Shown here piece after piece: positions 49,122 to 58,016 of a stretch of 64,000 bases of DNA. The notes under the pieces are model-generated. The model had not been told where the DNA came from and made no database searches. It worked only from the letters and a program-made list of their open reading frames with translations. A program made the position numbers and the translations under genes. The stretch comes from Polyangium jinanense (GTDB taxonomy: Bacteria; Myxococcota; Polyangia; Polyangiales; Polyangiaceae): positions 372,001 to 436,000 of the forward strand of contig NZ_JAGTJJ010000001.1 of the NCBI RefSeq assembly GCF_028435365.1, in the 5' to 3' direction. Position 1 is the first letter of the stretch; each line of letters opens with the position of its first letter.

Positions 49122-49185
49122 CGCCCCATGCCCCTCGATCGTCGTGACATCGTATCGCGCTTCGTTTCGCGCTCGCAAGCAGCGC

Positions 49186-49992
49186 TCAGGCGGACCGAGC
49201 GAGGCGCTCGCCGGCCACGAGGGCCCCGACGGCGCCGCAATACGCGCCGCGTCGAAGAAAACGCGCGGAAAGCCCCGTGAGCCCGAGCGTCTGCGTGAGG
49301 ACCTCGACGAGCGCCGGGTTCTCCGCGAGCGTGGAGCCGCCGAGCACGACCGTATCCGCGCCGGCAAGCCGCGCGATCCCCGCGCAAACGAGCGCGATGT
49401 TCTCGCCGACGAGCCCGACGAGCGCATGCGCGAGGTCGGCCGGCTCCGTCGAGGCGAGCTTCGCGAAATTGGACGCCGTGAGGTGCGGCGGAATGGGCGC
49501 CCCTTGCGAATAGATGTCACCGACGAGCAGGTCCACCGACCCGCGCTTGCCGCGCGCCGCGAGCGCCGAAAGCTCGGCGAACGAGGCCGCGCCCACGAGC
49601 AACCTTCCGAGCCCGACGAGCGTGCCCCCACCGAGCCCCGTCCCGCCCGCGCGCACGGCCGAGTCGCCGTCGACGACGAGCACCGACGTGCCCGTGCCCG
49701 CCGAGACGAGCAAGTGCCGCGCGGGCAAGGCCAGGCCCTCCTCGGCGGCGAGGGCCGCGGCGCCGAGCGACCAGGCCTCGAACTCGGAGACGCCCTCCAC
49801 GGCCGCGCCGAGGGCGCTCGCGCCGCCGCCCGTCACCACGATGCTTCGGGGAGCGAGCTCGGCGATACGCGCGCGGATGGCGTCGAGGTCGCGCGAGGGC
49901 CATCGCTCGGTGTGAAGCTCGCCTTGGCGAAACGCGATCTTCGTGAGGGTCGCGCCGAGGTCGAGGCCGAGGACGGGAGGAGCAGACGGCAT
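49186..49992 (-). CDS. coaW: Type II pantothenate kinase
   Basis: 268 residues. The product starts VLGLDLGATLTKIAF (the acetate/sugar kinase phosphate-1 motif), then VVTGGGA, LLVSAGTGTSVLVV, the glycine-rich GGTGLGGGTLVGLGRLL, DLLVGDIY, PIPPHLTASNFAKL and VLGGSTLAENP. This set and order match type II pantothenate kinases such as S. aureus CoaW and the eukaryotic PanK family. The enzyme phosphorylates pantothenate in the first committed step of CoA synthesis, in the cytoplasm. Most bacteria use type I or III instead. It is a monocistronic gene between a membrane protein and a divergent DNA glycosylase. Confidence 0.9.
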   Translation of the reverse strand: MPSAPPVLGLDLGATLTKIAFRQGELHTERWPSRDLDAIRARIAELAPRSIVVTGGGASALGAAVEGVSEFEAWSLGAAALAAEEGLALPARHLLVSAGTGTSVLVVDGDSAVRAGGTGLGGGTLVGLGRLLVGAASFAELSALAARGKRGSVDLLVGDIYSQGAPIPPHLTASNFAKLASTEPADLAHALVGLVGENIALVCAGIARLAGADTVVLGGSTLAENPALVEVLTQTLGLTGLSARFLRRGAYCGAVGALVAGERLARSA

Positions 49993-50062
49993 GGTGGCCG
50001 CACGATATCACGGTTCCCGTGGACAAACCCTGCGAGGGGACTAAGATCGGGCATTTCTCGCC

Positions 50063-50593
50063 ATGCCCTCGCGAACGTTTGCCACCCCCGACATCCTCGC
50101 TCCGGACCTCGACGCCTTGTTCATCGGGATCAACCCGGGGCTCCTCTCGGCGCAGAAGGGGCACAACTTCGCCAATCCGGCGAACGCGTTCTGGAAATTG
50201 CTCCACGAGAGCGGCCTCGTCCCCGTGCGCCTCGCCCCCGAGGACGAGATGCGCCTGCTCGATCACGGCCTCGGGCTGACGAACCTGGTCGCCCGCGCGA
50301 CACGCGGCGTGATGGACCTTGGGCGCGAGGACTACGACGCGGGCAGGCGCGCGCTCACCACGAAGATCCGGAAGTTCAGGCCCCGCATGGTGGTCTTCGT
50401 GGGCATCACGGTTTGTCGGAGTTATTTGAACAAGAAGGCCTCGGAGCCCATCCCCTGCGGCGAGCAGCCAGAGGAGGTCTGCGGGGCCCGGGTCTTCGTG
50501 GTCCCGAACCCCAGCGGGCGCAATGCGCATTTTTCGTATGCGGAGATGCTCGAGCACTACCGGGTCGTGGCCCGCGCGCTCGAACGCGCTTAG
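50063..50593 (+). CDS. mug: Mug/TDG-family G:T/U mismatch DNA glycosylase
   Basis: 176 residues. The active-site motif GINPG (ALFIGINPGLLSAQKGHNFANP) and the DNA-intercalating NPSGRNA loop (VVPNPSGRNAHF) are both present, along with FWKLLHESGLVP and the GLTNLVARATRG helix. These are the hallmarks of the uracil-DNA glycosylase superfamily group II (Mug/TDG). The enzyme excises uracil or ethenocytosine opposite G, protecting high-GC DNA from deamination damage. The gene converges on the esterase gene, with 9 bases between stops. Confidence 0.93.
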   Translation: MPSRTFATPDILAPDLDALFIGINPGLLSAQKGHNFANPANAFWKLLHESGLVPVRLAPEDEMRLLDHGLGLTNLVARATRGVMDLGREDYDAGRRALTTKIRKFRPRMVVFVGITVCRSYLNKKASEPIPCGEQPEEVCGARVFVVPNPSGRNAHFSYAEMLEHYRVVARALERA

Positions 50594-50602
50594 CGGGCCT
50601 TG

Positions 50603-53287
50603 CTACGGCGCGAGGCAGGGCATGTCACCACACGGATCGATGATTTTGCCGGTCGAGCGCAGGAACTCGGAGATCTGAAGACGCGCGCCGGGCTGCACGC
50701 GCGGAACGCCGTGGGGATCGACGCCGTCGCGCAGCGGCTTGTTCTCGACGGGCGGCGGCGGCGTGCCCTTGTTCTGCATCGCATCGAACGGCCCCGTATC
50801 CCAGACGAAGACCGCCGAGCCGAAGTGCGGATAACTCGCGATCGGCTCGATGCCGAAATAAGGCGTCGTGTCGATCGAGCGGCCCGGATTCACGACGGGT
50901 ACGTGGATCCCCGCGCCGATGGTGCGGGCCTCGACGTCGGCCGACCATTGCGTGACCTGATGATCGGCGAACGCGTTTTGCATGAGCACCGCGTGCGTCG
51001 GCGTCTTCGGGAGCGGATCATTGCCGACGTGCCAGGCATACCCGTTCGTCTCGCCGCGATCCCAGAGCATTTGCACGGACGAGAAGACGAAACGCCGGTC
51101 GAACTCGTTCGTGTAGGCCTGGTCGAAGAAGACGCGGAGCTGATCGAAGCCCGTGGCGCGGTCGAGAAGGAGGCTGTAGTTCATGCCCGTGACGCCGAGC
51201 ACGCCACGGCGGATGTCCTGCGAGATCGCGACGAGCGCACCGCCGAGGATGCCGCCCTGGCTGATGCCGTAATAAAAGACGTCGCTCGTGTCGATGAGCG
51301 GCTGGTTCTGCGGGCCGCCCCGGAACGCCGGATCCGAGATGAAGCCCTGCGGGTGGATCATGAGCCGCGCGAGGAAGAGGTTGTTCAAGAGGCCCTGCTG
51401 GAGCCGGTCGGCGAGCGTGTTCATCCTGCCAAACTCGGTGACGAGGCGGAGGATGTTCTCGTTGTCGCCCGAGGACATGCCGATGAAGTCCGTCGCGCAG
51501 AACACGAAATTGTACGTGTTCGAGAGCTCGCCGGTCGCGGCTCCGCCGTTCACCTGGCTCGCCGATCCCTGCTGGCCGTGGCCATACAGCGCCGCGCGGC
51601 CGGGCACGACGGGTGAGGTCGCGTCGTTCCCGTCCGGGAGGGCCGCGCGCGGGATGTTGCAGATGAAGTTCGCCTGGAGCGTGCCACTGCCGTCGAACTG
51701 ATCCGGGAGGCCGTCGTCCGGCGCATTGTAATTGAAGGACGCACCCGCGACGCCGTTCGCCTGGTTCAGGTAATTCGGGACGGTGAACGTGCCGATGATG
51801 CGGCGCGAGCGGTTCGCGTCGGGGTTCTGGAGGACCTGCGTGATCGTGAACGTGGGCGCCGCATTGCCGAGTTTTTCGAAGGCGTCGTCGCGGATGTGGA
51901 GCATGCGGCCGGCGAGGCTGTTCGCGCTGGCAACCGTAAAATCCCAGGCGAGGTAGAGCTCCTTGCGCTCGACGCCCGCGCCCGCGAGGACGTCGAAGAT
52001 CTTCTCCATCGAATCACGCCGGGCCTCGATCGCCGGCACGTTCGAGGGGATCGCGTCGCGGTAGACCTGGAACGCGTCCGAGGCTTCGAGGATCTGCCCG
52101 GCGCTGTCCTTCAAGTTGCGCAGCGCCACGACGTACCGGTGTCCTTCGCGGAAATTCATGCCGGCGCGGATGATGAGGGCGCGCGTGGCGTCGCTCGTCG
52201 CATACGAATCGAGCTCGCCCCAGACGAGATGGCGTTCGAGGGTCTCGGCGTCGATCACCACGAGCGGCGAATCGGCTTCGAGTGAGCGCTCCATGTGCGT
52301 GATCGGACCGATTCCGGTCATGCCGAGGTCGAGGCCCGGCACGTACGTGAGCAGCATCTGGCCCGGGGAAAAACCATCGGCGCGGTTCCAGTCCGTCGGA
52401 TCCATTCCGATCCCGCCGGGGCTCACGATCGTGCCCGCCGGTGCATTCACCGCCGGGGAGAGGTCGACCTCGGCATTGACGGGCATCGAAAGCGGGTGGA
52501 GCGCGACGCGGCGGCCCGTGCTCGTCGTGGGGTCGGCCACGGTGAAATGGTCGTTCGGCCAGGGGAAGAGGCAATGGGCGGTGTCCAGGAAATCGCAGCG
52601 ATCCGCGTTCGTCACGTCGATCGTGCTGGGATCCACGTTGAAGACCGGCGGGTCGTCGGTGCATTTAACGAGGACGCCCTTCACGTCGGCGCCGTCCACG
52701 GTCCCCTTTCCCGCCTCGATGGCGCACGTCTGCGCGGGATTCGTGGGCTGCGCGGAGACGGTGACGTCGTACGTCTCGCCGTCGGCCTGGGGCGTCGCGA
52801 ACTGGAAGGCGCCGTCCATCGTGACGGAGAGGTCGTCCTTGCCATTGTTCTGGAGGACGAGGCCCGTTCCTTTGAGGCCCGAGACCTCGCCGCCAATCCA
52901 GCGCGGATCCGCCGGGAGCCTCACGCATTCGACGGAGACGCCGGTCACGTCGGCGCTTGCCACGACGCCCTTGCCCCCCTTGACGGTACAGCTCTGCGCG
53001 GGATCCGCGGGCTGCACGGCCACCGTGACCTCGTAGCTGTCGCCGCCTTCGAGGGCGGGCTTGAAGGTGAATTCGCCGTTCGCCTCGATGGCGAGATTCG
53101 AGAAGAGATCCCCGGGGAGGGCGACCTCGAGGACGAGGCCCTTCCCTTCGAGGCCCGATACGGTGCCTCCGAGGCTGTATTCGTTGGGCGCCGCGGGCGG
53201 CGGCGTCACGGGCGCGGGGTCCGAGCCGCACCCGGCCGCGCCGAGGGTGGCGAGCACGAGCGCGTAGGCAAGACGAGTTCGACGCAT
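50603..53287 (-). CDS. Esterase-like alpha/beta-hydrolase lipoprotein with two N-terminal repeats
   Basis: 894 residues from the ATG at 53287, which has a GGAGGA Shine-Dalgarno 8 bases away; the longer open frame upstream is antisense to the reductase gene. Lipobox GAAGC. Two tandem about 85-residue beta-domains follow (about 35-120 and 125-210), each opening with GGxVSGL and sharing VQPADPAQSC/AQPTNPAQTC. The rest is a large hydrolase domain with a candidate oxyanion loop LYGHGQQG, nucleophile Ser in YYGISQGGI and a late His in ADHQV. Relatives are uncharacterised myxobacterial surface esterases; the substrate is unknown. Confidence 0.85.
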   Translation of the reverse strand: MRRTRLAYALVLATLGAAGCGSDPAPVTPPPAAPNEYSLGGTVSGLEGKGLVLEVALPGDLFSNLAIEANGEFTFKPALEGGDSYEVTVAVQPADPAQSCTVKGGKGVVASADVTGVSVECVRLPADPRWIGGEVSGLKGTGLVLQNNGKDDLSVTMDGAFQFATPQADGETYDVTVSAQPTNPAQTCAIEAGKGTVDGADVKGVLVKCTDDPPVFNVDPSTIDVTNADRCDFLDTAHCLFPWPNDHFTVADPTTSTGRRVALHPLSMPVNAEVDLSPAVNAPAGTIVSPGGIGMDPTDWNRADGFSPGQMLLTYVPGLDLGMTGIGPITHMERSLEADSPLVVIDAETLERHLVWGELDSYATSDATRALIIRAGMNFREGHRYVVALRNLKDSAGQILEASDAFQVYRDAIPSNVPAIEARRDSMEKIFDVLAGAGVERKELYLAWDFTVASANSLAGRMLHIRDDAFEKLGNAAPTFTITQVLQNPDANRSRRIIGTFTVPNYLNQANGVAGASFNYNAPDDGLPDQFDGSGTLQANFICNIPRAALPDGNDATSPVVPGRAALYGHGQQGSASQVNGGAATGELSNTYNFVFCATDFIGMSSGDNENILRLVTEFGRMNTLADRLQQGLLNNLFLARLMIHPQGFISDPAFRGGPQNQPLIDTSDVFYYGISQGGILGGALVAISQDIRRGVLGVTGMNYSLLLDRATGFDQLRVFFDQAYTNEFDRRFVFSSVQMLWDRGETNGYAWHVGNDPLPKTPTHAVLMQNAFADHQVTQWSADVEARTIGAGIHVPVVNPGRSIDTTPYFGIEPIASYPHFGSAVFVWDTGPFDAMQNKGTPPPPVENKPLRDGVDPHGVPRVQPGARLQISEFLRSTGKIIDPCGDMPCLAP

Positions 53288-53329
53288 GGAAAGATCCTCC
53301 AGTGGCCGCGACGGTATCACGGAGGACCG

Positions 53330-53350
53330 GCCGGCCGATACGAGGCCGGC
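53330..53350 (-). terminator. GC-rich hairpin after the sulfite/nitrite reductase gene
   Basis: Perfect 7-bp inverted repeat GCCGGCC/GGCCGGC (53330-53336 and 53344-53350) with a 7-base loop, beginning 9 bases after the reductase stop on the minus strand. It has no U-tract, so only partial termination is likely. Confidence 0.35.
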
Positions 53351-53358
53351 GCGCGTGT

Positions 53359-55023
53359 TCAGATCACGTCGGTCGCCGCCGCGAATCCGATCCTCCCGAT
53401 CTCGCTCGCGCCCTTGCGCGCCACGAATTCGCGGAAGCTCTCGCCCTCGGCCCGCTCGGTCACGTAATGCCTCGCGATCGCGGCGATCACCTTGGGCGTC
53501 TCCTCCTCGGGCACGCGGCCGTCGAGGCGGTCGCCGATCTTCGCGTCCGGGCCGCAGCCGCCGCCGACGCGCAGCGAATAATGCGGGCGCTCGACGCCGT
53601 CTTTGCCCTTCACCATGAGCCCCGTCATGCCGATGTCGGCCACGTGGTGCTGGCCGCACGAGTTCGGGCAGCCCGAGATCTTGATGTCGAAGGCGCCGAT
53701 CTTCTGCACGAGATCGTCGGCCTCGGCGCGGTTTCCGCTCTCCGAGAGGTGCTCGCGCACGCGGGCGCCGACGCCCATGCTCTTCGTGATCGCGAGCGAG
53801 CAATAATCGGCGCCGGGACAGGCCACGATGTCCGTGATGTGCCCGGCGTCGGGCTCGGCGAGGCCGATCTGCGAGAGCGCGCGGTGCAAGCCCACGAGGT
53901 GACCCTCGGGAACGAAGCGCATCACGAAGTTCTGCGTGTTCGTGGTGCGAACCTCGCCGTTGCCAAACTCGCGCGACAGCGCCGCGAGCCTGCGCATCTG
54001 CTCGGCCGTGATGTCGCCGAGCGGGAGTTTGATCGTGACGACTCGGTAGCCGGCCTGGGTCTGCGCCAGCGTGTTCGTCCTCTTCCAGCGCGCGAAGGCT
54101 GCGTCGCCGATCGCGTCGCCGCCCGGGGCCGGCGGAGGCGCCTCCTCGTTCGTGTATTCGCCGAGGTATCGATCGAGGTCCGCCTCGATCTTCGCGCCCT
54201 CTTCGGCCTTGATCTTCGCGAGCTCGTCGTCGAGCCGCTTCAAGAACTCGGCCTCGCCGAGCTTGCGCAGGAGGAACTTGATGCGCGCCTTCTTGCGGTT
54301 CTTGCGCTCGCCGTCGCGCCAGAAAACACGAATCACCGCGTCGCACGCGGCGAGCACGTCCCGCTCCGGCACGAAGTCACGCCAGAGGTGCGCGATCTCC
54401 GGCGTCGATCCGAGTCCGCCTGCGACGTACACGGCAAAGCCCCGCCCCGCGTCGGTGACGCGCGCGAGCAGGCCGAGGTCGTTGATCATGATCTGCGCGT
54501 GGTCGCGAACGCTGCCGGACAGGCCGATCTTGAACTTGCGCGGAAGCTTGCGGTTGTGCGGGTGGAACAGGAAGTATTGCGTGATCGCATGGGCGTGCGG
54601 CGTCACGTCGAAGACTTCGTCCGGGGCGACGCCCGCGAGGTGCGACGCGGTCACGTTGCGCACCGTGTCGGCGCAGGCGCCCACCGTGGTCACGTCCGCC
54701 TTCGCGAGAACACGCTGCAGCTCCACCGTCTCCTCGATCTCCAGGTGGTGGAGCTGGATGTCTTGACGCGTCGTGACGTGCGCGAGCCCGAGCGCCCAGC
54801 GCTCCGTCACCTCCGCGACCACCTCGAGCTGCGCCGCCGTCATGCGCCCGCCCGGGACCTTGATGCGCTGCATGTGCTTCACGTGCGCGAGCTGCGCGTA
54901 CACGCCCATCCCGAGGCGAAGCGGGCGAAACTGGTCCGGTGTGATCTCCCCCCGCTTGAACCGCTGAATGTTCTCCGCGTACTCGTCGAGCGCGGTCTGC
55001 ATACGTGACGCTGCGTCAGACAT
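53359..55023 (-). CDS. Siroheme nitrite/sulfite reductase
   Basis: 554 residues from the ATG at 55023. It has the family's two-fold repeat architecture: LRLGMGVYAQLAHVKHMQRI and TTRQDIQLHHLE in the first half, and QAGYRVVTIKLPLGDIT and TTNTQNFVMRFV in the second. The 4Fe-4S/siroheme cysteines are the CPGADYC pair and the GCPNSCGQHH pair near residue 420-460. It reduces sulfite to sulfide or nitrite to ammonia with six electrons, using ferredoxin or a flavoprotein. The divergent trans-sulfuration gene suggests sulfite, but CysI and NirA types are not safely separated here. The middle (about 240-300) contains an Arg/Lys-rich insert. Confidence 0.93.
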   Translation of the reverse strand: MSDAASRMQTALDEYAENIQRFKRGEITPDQFRPLRLGMGVYAQLAHVKHMQRIKVPGGRMTAAQLEVVAEVTERWALGLAHVTTRQDIQLHHLEIEETVELQRVLAKADVTTVGACADTVRNVTASHLAGVAPDEVFDVTPHAHAITQYFLFHPHNRKLPRKFKIGLSGSVRDHAQIMINDLGLLARVTDAGRGFAVYVAGGLGSTPEIAHLWRDFVPERDVLAACDAVIRVFWRDGERKNRKKARIKFLLRKLGEAEFLKRLDDELAKIKAEEGAKIEADLDRYLGEYTNEEAPPPAPGGDAIGDAAFARWKRTNTLAQTQAGYRVVTIKLPLGDITAEQMRRLAALSREFGNGEVRTTNTQNFVMRFVPEGHLVGLHRALSQIGLAEPDAGHITDIVACPGADYCSLAITKSMGVGARVREHLSESGNRAEADDLVQKIGAFDIKISGCPNSCGQHHVADIGMTGLMVKGKDGVERPHYSLRVGGGCGPDAKIGDRLDGRVPEEETPKVIAAIARHYVTERAEGESFREFVARKGASEIGRIGFAAATDVI

Positions 55024-55031
55024 GGCAGCCA

Positions 55032-55061
55032 ACTTTATCCCTCACTTTTCCGACGCGTCAA
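55032..55061 (-). promoter_or_regulatory. Candidate promoter giving a near-leaderless reductase mRNA
   Basis: On the minus strand TTGACG (55061-55056) and TAAAGT (55037-55032) are separated by 18 bases. Transcription would begin about 55026-55024, one to three bases before the ATG at 55023, so the mRNA would have almost no leader and no Shine-Dalgarno. Confidence 0.4.
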
Positions 55062-55143
55062 GTGTGACAATCTTTCGAGGCCGGAGACCTCGGAAGGATG
55101 CTGGGGCCTTCGCGCCCGCTTCCAATTCCGCTAGGACGGTTCC

Positions 55144-56340
55144 GTGAAGACCGCCCTCCCGACCAGCACGGACTCCGTTCACGCAGGGGAACGCGTCGAT
55201 CGCCCGCACCACACGCTCGCGCCTTCGATCGCGCTCACCGCGACGTACACGTTCGACGACTCGGACGACCTCGAACGGTTCATGCGCGGCGAGGATCCGG
55301 ACCCCGGGCGGCTCGACTACGGGCGCTACGGAAACCCGACCGTACGCGAGGTCGAGGCGCGCATCGCCGCGCTCGACGGGACCGAGGACGCGCTGCTCTT
55401 CCCGAGCGGCATGGCCGCGCTGACGACGACGATCCTCTCGTTCGTGAAGGCCGGCGACGACGTGGTGCTCTTCCGCGACACGTACCGCAGGACGCGTCAG
55501 TTCGTGGTGAAGATGCTGTCGCGGCTCGGCGTGTCGCACACGCTGCTCGAGCCCGGAGACCTCGACGGGCTCGCGGCGGCGATCGGACCGAAGACGCGGC
55601 TCGTCATCACCGAGATGCCGACGAACCCGTACCTGCGCTGCGTCGACGTGGAGAGGCTCGCGGACATCTGCAAGAAGACGCGGGCGAAGACGCTCGTGGA
55701 CGCGACGTTCGCCACGCCCGTCAATGCGATGTTCTCGGCCGTGGGCATCGACCTCGTGGTGCACAGCGCGACGAAGTACCTCGGCGGGCACAACGACGTG
55801 CTCGGCGGGAGCGTGTCGGGGCCGTCGTCGCTGCTCTCGCTCGTGCACGAGGCGCGCGACGTGCTCGGCGCCGTGTCCGATCCACACGCGGCGATGCTCA
55901 TCGGGCGTGGCATCAAGACGCTGTCCTTGCGCGTATCCCGGCAAAACCAGACGGCGCTCGCGGTCGCGCGCGGCCTGGAAGCGCACCCGGCCGTGGAGCG
56001 CGTGTATTACCCGATGCTCGAATCCCACCCGGATCACGCGATCGCCAAGAAGCACCTCGCGGGCGGCGGCGGCGTCGTGTCGTTCGTGGTGCGCGGCGGC
56101 AAGGACGGGGCGCGGCGCGTGGTGGACGCGTGCAAGCTCGCGCGGATCGCGCCGAGCCTCGGCGGCGTGGAGACGCTCATCGAGCAGCCCGCGATCATGA
56201 GTTATTCGGAGCTCGGGCCCGAGGAGCTCGTGGCGGTCGGGATCGCGCCGGGGCTCGTGCGGCTCGCCGTAGGAATCGAGGAGACCGAGGACGTGGTCGC
56301 GGATCTCTTGCAGGCCCTCGACGCGGCCGCGGGCGCTTGA
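55144..56340 (+). CDS. PLP-dependent Cys/Met metabolism (trans-sulfuration) enzyme
   Basis: 398 residues from a GTG, the usual size for the family. It is cytoplasmic and tetrameric in relatives. Landmarks: the N-terminal VHAGERVDRPHHTLAPSIAL, YGRYGNPTVREVEARIAALDG, LLFPSGMAALTTTILS, and the PLP lysine Lys211 in SATKYLGGHND; near the C-terminus ESHPDHAIAKKHLAGGGG and SLGGVETLIEQPAIMS. Members include cystathionine gamma-synthase, beta-lyase and gamma-lyase; they cannot be distinguished confidently here. It lies 120 bases from the divergent sulfite/nitrite reductase gene, in line with a joint role in sulfur assimilation. Confidence 0.93.
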   Translation: MKTALPTSTDSVHAGERVDRPHHTLAPSIALTATYTFDDSDDLERFMRGEDPDPGRLDYGRYGNPTVREVEARIAALDGTEDALLFPSGMAALTTTILSFVKAGDDVVLFRDTYRRTRQFVVKMLSRLGVSHTLLEPGDLDGLAAAIGPKTRLVITEMPTNPYLRCVDVERLADICKKTRAKTLVDATFATPVNAMFSAVGIDLVVHSATKYLGGHNDVLGGSVSGPSSLLSLVHEARDVLGAVSDPHAAMLIGRGIKTLSLRVSRQNQTALAVARGLEAHPAVERVYYPMLESHPDHAIAKKHLAGGGGVVSFVVRGGKDGARRVVDACKLARIAPSLGGVETLIEQPAIMSYSELGPEELVAVGIAPGLVRLAVGIEETEDVVADLLQALDAAAGA

Positions 56341-57930
56341 TCAGCGGTTGAAGGGCTTCAAGGCGAAACGGGCGCGGTCGAGGGCATCCATGCCCGACCG
56401 GTCCGTGAGCCAGCATTGCGAATAACCGCCGCGGATCTCGGGCAGTTCGTCCCGGCCCGCGAGCTGTTTGCCCACGAATGCGAGGATGTCGCGGGCCTCG
56501 CTCGGCGAGAGCGTGATGCCGAGCGAGGCGCGGACGACGACCACGATCGTGCTGCTCGGCCAGCGCCCGATCGTCGATTTCTCCGGACCGAGCGCGCGAG
56601 CGAGATGGACGAGCTCGCCGATCGTGCGCTCGAGCCCCCAGCCGGCGAAGGGCGGCCGCGCGCGAGGCCCCTCCAGCTTCGACGGCTCCTGCACCTGGAA
56701 CACGAGCACCGAGAAAGGAATGCCCGTGCTCGCGCTGAATTGGTACTCGGCCTCGAGGGCCTCCGTGAGCCCTGGCTGGTCGAGCACGCCCTTCACCTCG
56801 CTCCGCAAGGTCGGCTCGTACGTCACGGGGGCGTCGCTGAACCGGGACCGCGGCTTCGTGCTGCCCGGCGCGGGCGCGCTCGGGGGCGGCGTCGGGTCGT
56901 CACGCAGCCGGTCGCGCGACGGGCGCGGCGCGGGAATGGCCATGGGCGGGCGCTGGGAGATGCGCCGCGCCGCCTGCGAGGGCGGAGGCAGCTCGGAGAG
57001 CGGCAGGAGGGGCCCGGACGGCGGCACGGACATCGGGACGCGGAAGAGCTCGGCGAGCAGGCCGATCGCCGTGCTCGCCCGCTCGGGCCGCTCCTTGGGC
57101 TCGCGCGCCCCGACCTTGCGGAACCACTCGTCGAATCCCGCCGGGAGCTGCACGCCGCGCCTCGACGCGCGTGTCGTGGGCGGCTCCGGCAGCTCGCCGG
57201 CGATGATCTTGCCGAAGAGCGCATAAACGGACGGAAGCTGCAAGAGCTCCGGCCTCCAGTATGCCTCGCCGACGAGCAGTGTATAAGCAACGTGGGCGAG
57301 CGAATAAATATCGGCGGATGCCCGGATCCCGCCATCGCCGTGAATTTGTTCCGGCGCCATGTAGAGAGGCGTACCGACGACGGCGGTGGTGTGCGCGAGG
57401 GTCGATGCGACGGCGACCTTGGCCACGCCGAAGTCGAGGATCTTCACGCAGGGCCGGCCGTCGTCGCGCGTCGTGACGAAGAGATTTTCCGGCTTGAGAT
57501 CGCGGTGGACGATGTTCGCGGCGTGCGTCTTGTCGAGGGCGAGCGCGACCTGGGAGAGGTAGAGCACGGCCTCGGGCTCGGGCAATGGGCCGCGGCGCTT
57601 CACCATGCCGCCGAGCTCCTCGCCGACGAGCAGCTCCATCACGAGAAACGGCAGTTGCGTCGAGCTGTCCACGCCCGCGTCGAGCACCTGCACGAGGTGC
57701 TCGCTCTCGATGCCGCCGGTGACCGTGGCCTCCTGCGCGAAGCGGCCGCGCATCACCGAATTCTCCAGCACGGCCGGGTGCATGACCTTCAGCGCGCGCT
57801 TGCGGTTCGTCGGCTCGTCGTGGACCTCGAACACCGCGCCCATACCGCCCGCCTTGATGCTGCGGACGACGCGGTAACGGTCGTGGAACAAGGCGCCTGT
57901 GACGAGCATGGAGGAGACCGGCTCGCGCAT
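56341..57930 (-). CDS. Ser/Thr protein kinase fused to a degenerate GGDEF-like domain
   Basis: 529 residues. The kinase domain (about 15-280) has KAGGMGAVFEV, a Lys in ALKVMHP, IVHRDLKPENLFV, LDFGVAKV and GTPLYMAPEQ, so it should be active. A Pro/Ser/Arg-rich linker (about 290-375) leads to a C-terminal domain whose layout fits a GGDEF fold (LTEALEAEYQFSASTGIPF, then FSVLVFQVQ, an REI/ARALG helix, and GMDALDRARFALKPF at the end), but the signature loop reads RWPSSTIVVVV and lacks the GGDEF residues. It probably cannot make c-di-GMP and may bind a nucleotide or a partner instead. No membrane helix. An ATG at 57909 is an alternative start. Confidence 0.88.
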   Translation of the reverse strand: MREPVSSMLVTGALFHDRYRVVRSIKAGGMGAVFEVHDEPTNRKRALKVMHPAVLENSVMRGRFAQEATVTGGIESEHLVQVLDAGVDSSTQLPFLVMELLVGEELGGMVKRRGPLPEPEAVLYLSQVALALDKTHAANIVHRDLKPENLFVTTRDDGRPCVKILDFGVAKVAVASTLAHTTAVVGTPLYMAPEQIHGDGGIRASADIYSLAHVAYTLLVGEAYWRPELLQLPSVYALFGKIIAGELPEPPTTRASRRGVQLPAGFDEWFRKVGAREPKERPERASTAIGLLAELFRVPMSVPPSGPLLPLSELPPPSQAARRISQRPPMAIPAPRPSRDRLRDDPTPPPSAPAPGSTKPRSRFSDAPVTYEPTLRSEVKGVLDQPGLTEALEAEYQFSASTGIPFSVLVFQVQEPSKLEGPRARPPFAGWGLERTIGELVHLARALGPEKSTIGRWPSSTIVVVVRASLGITLSPSEARDILAFVGKQLAGRDELPEIRGGYSQCWLTDRSGMDALDRARFALKPFNR

Positions 57931-58016
57931 CCTAGACCAAACGCGCGGCTCGTTGAAAGGGGTTCTGGCAAACAGGACCGGTCCGTCCGGCCACTTGCAC
58001 GCGATCTAGCGCAGTT

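Noticed and set aside
55024..55143. SAM or other sulfur-related riboswitch between the reductase and trans-sulfuration genes
   Set aside because: The 120-base gap is shared by two divergent promoters and shows no conserved riboswitch stems that I could recognise.
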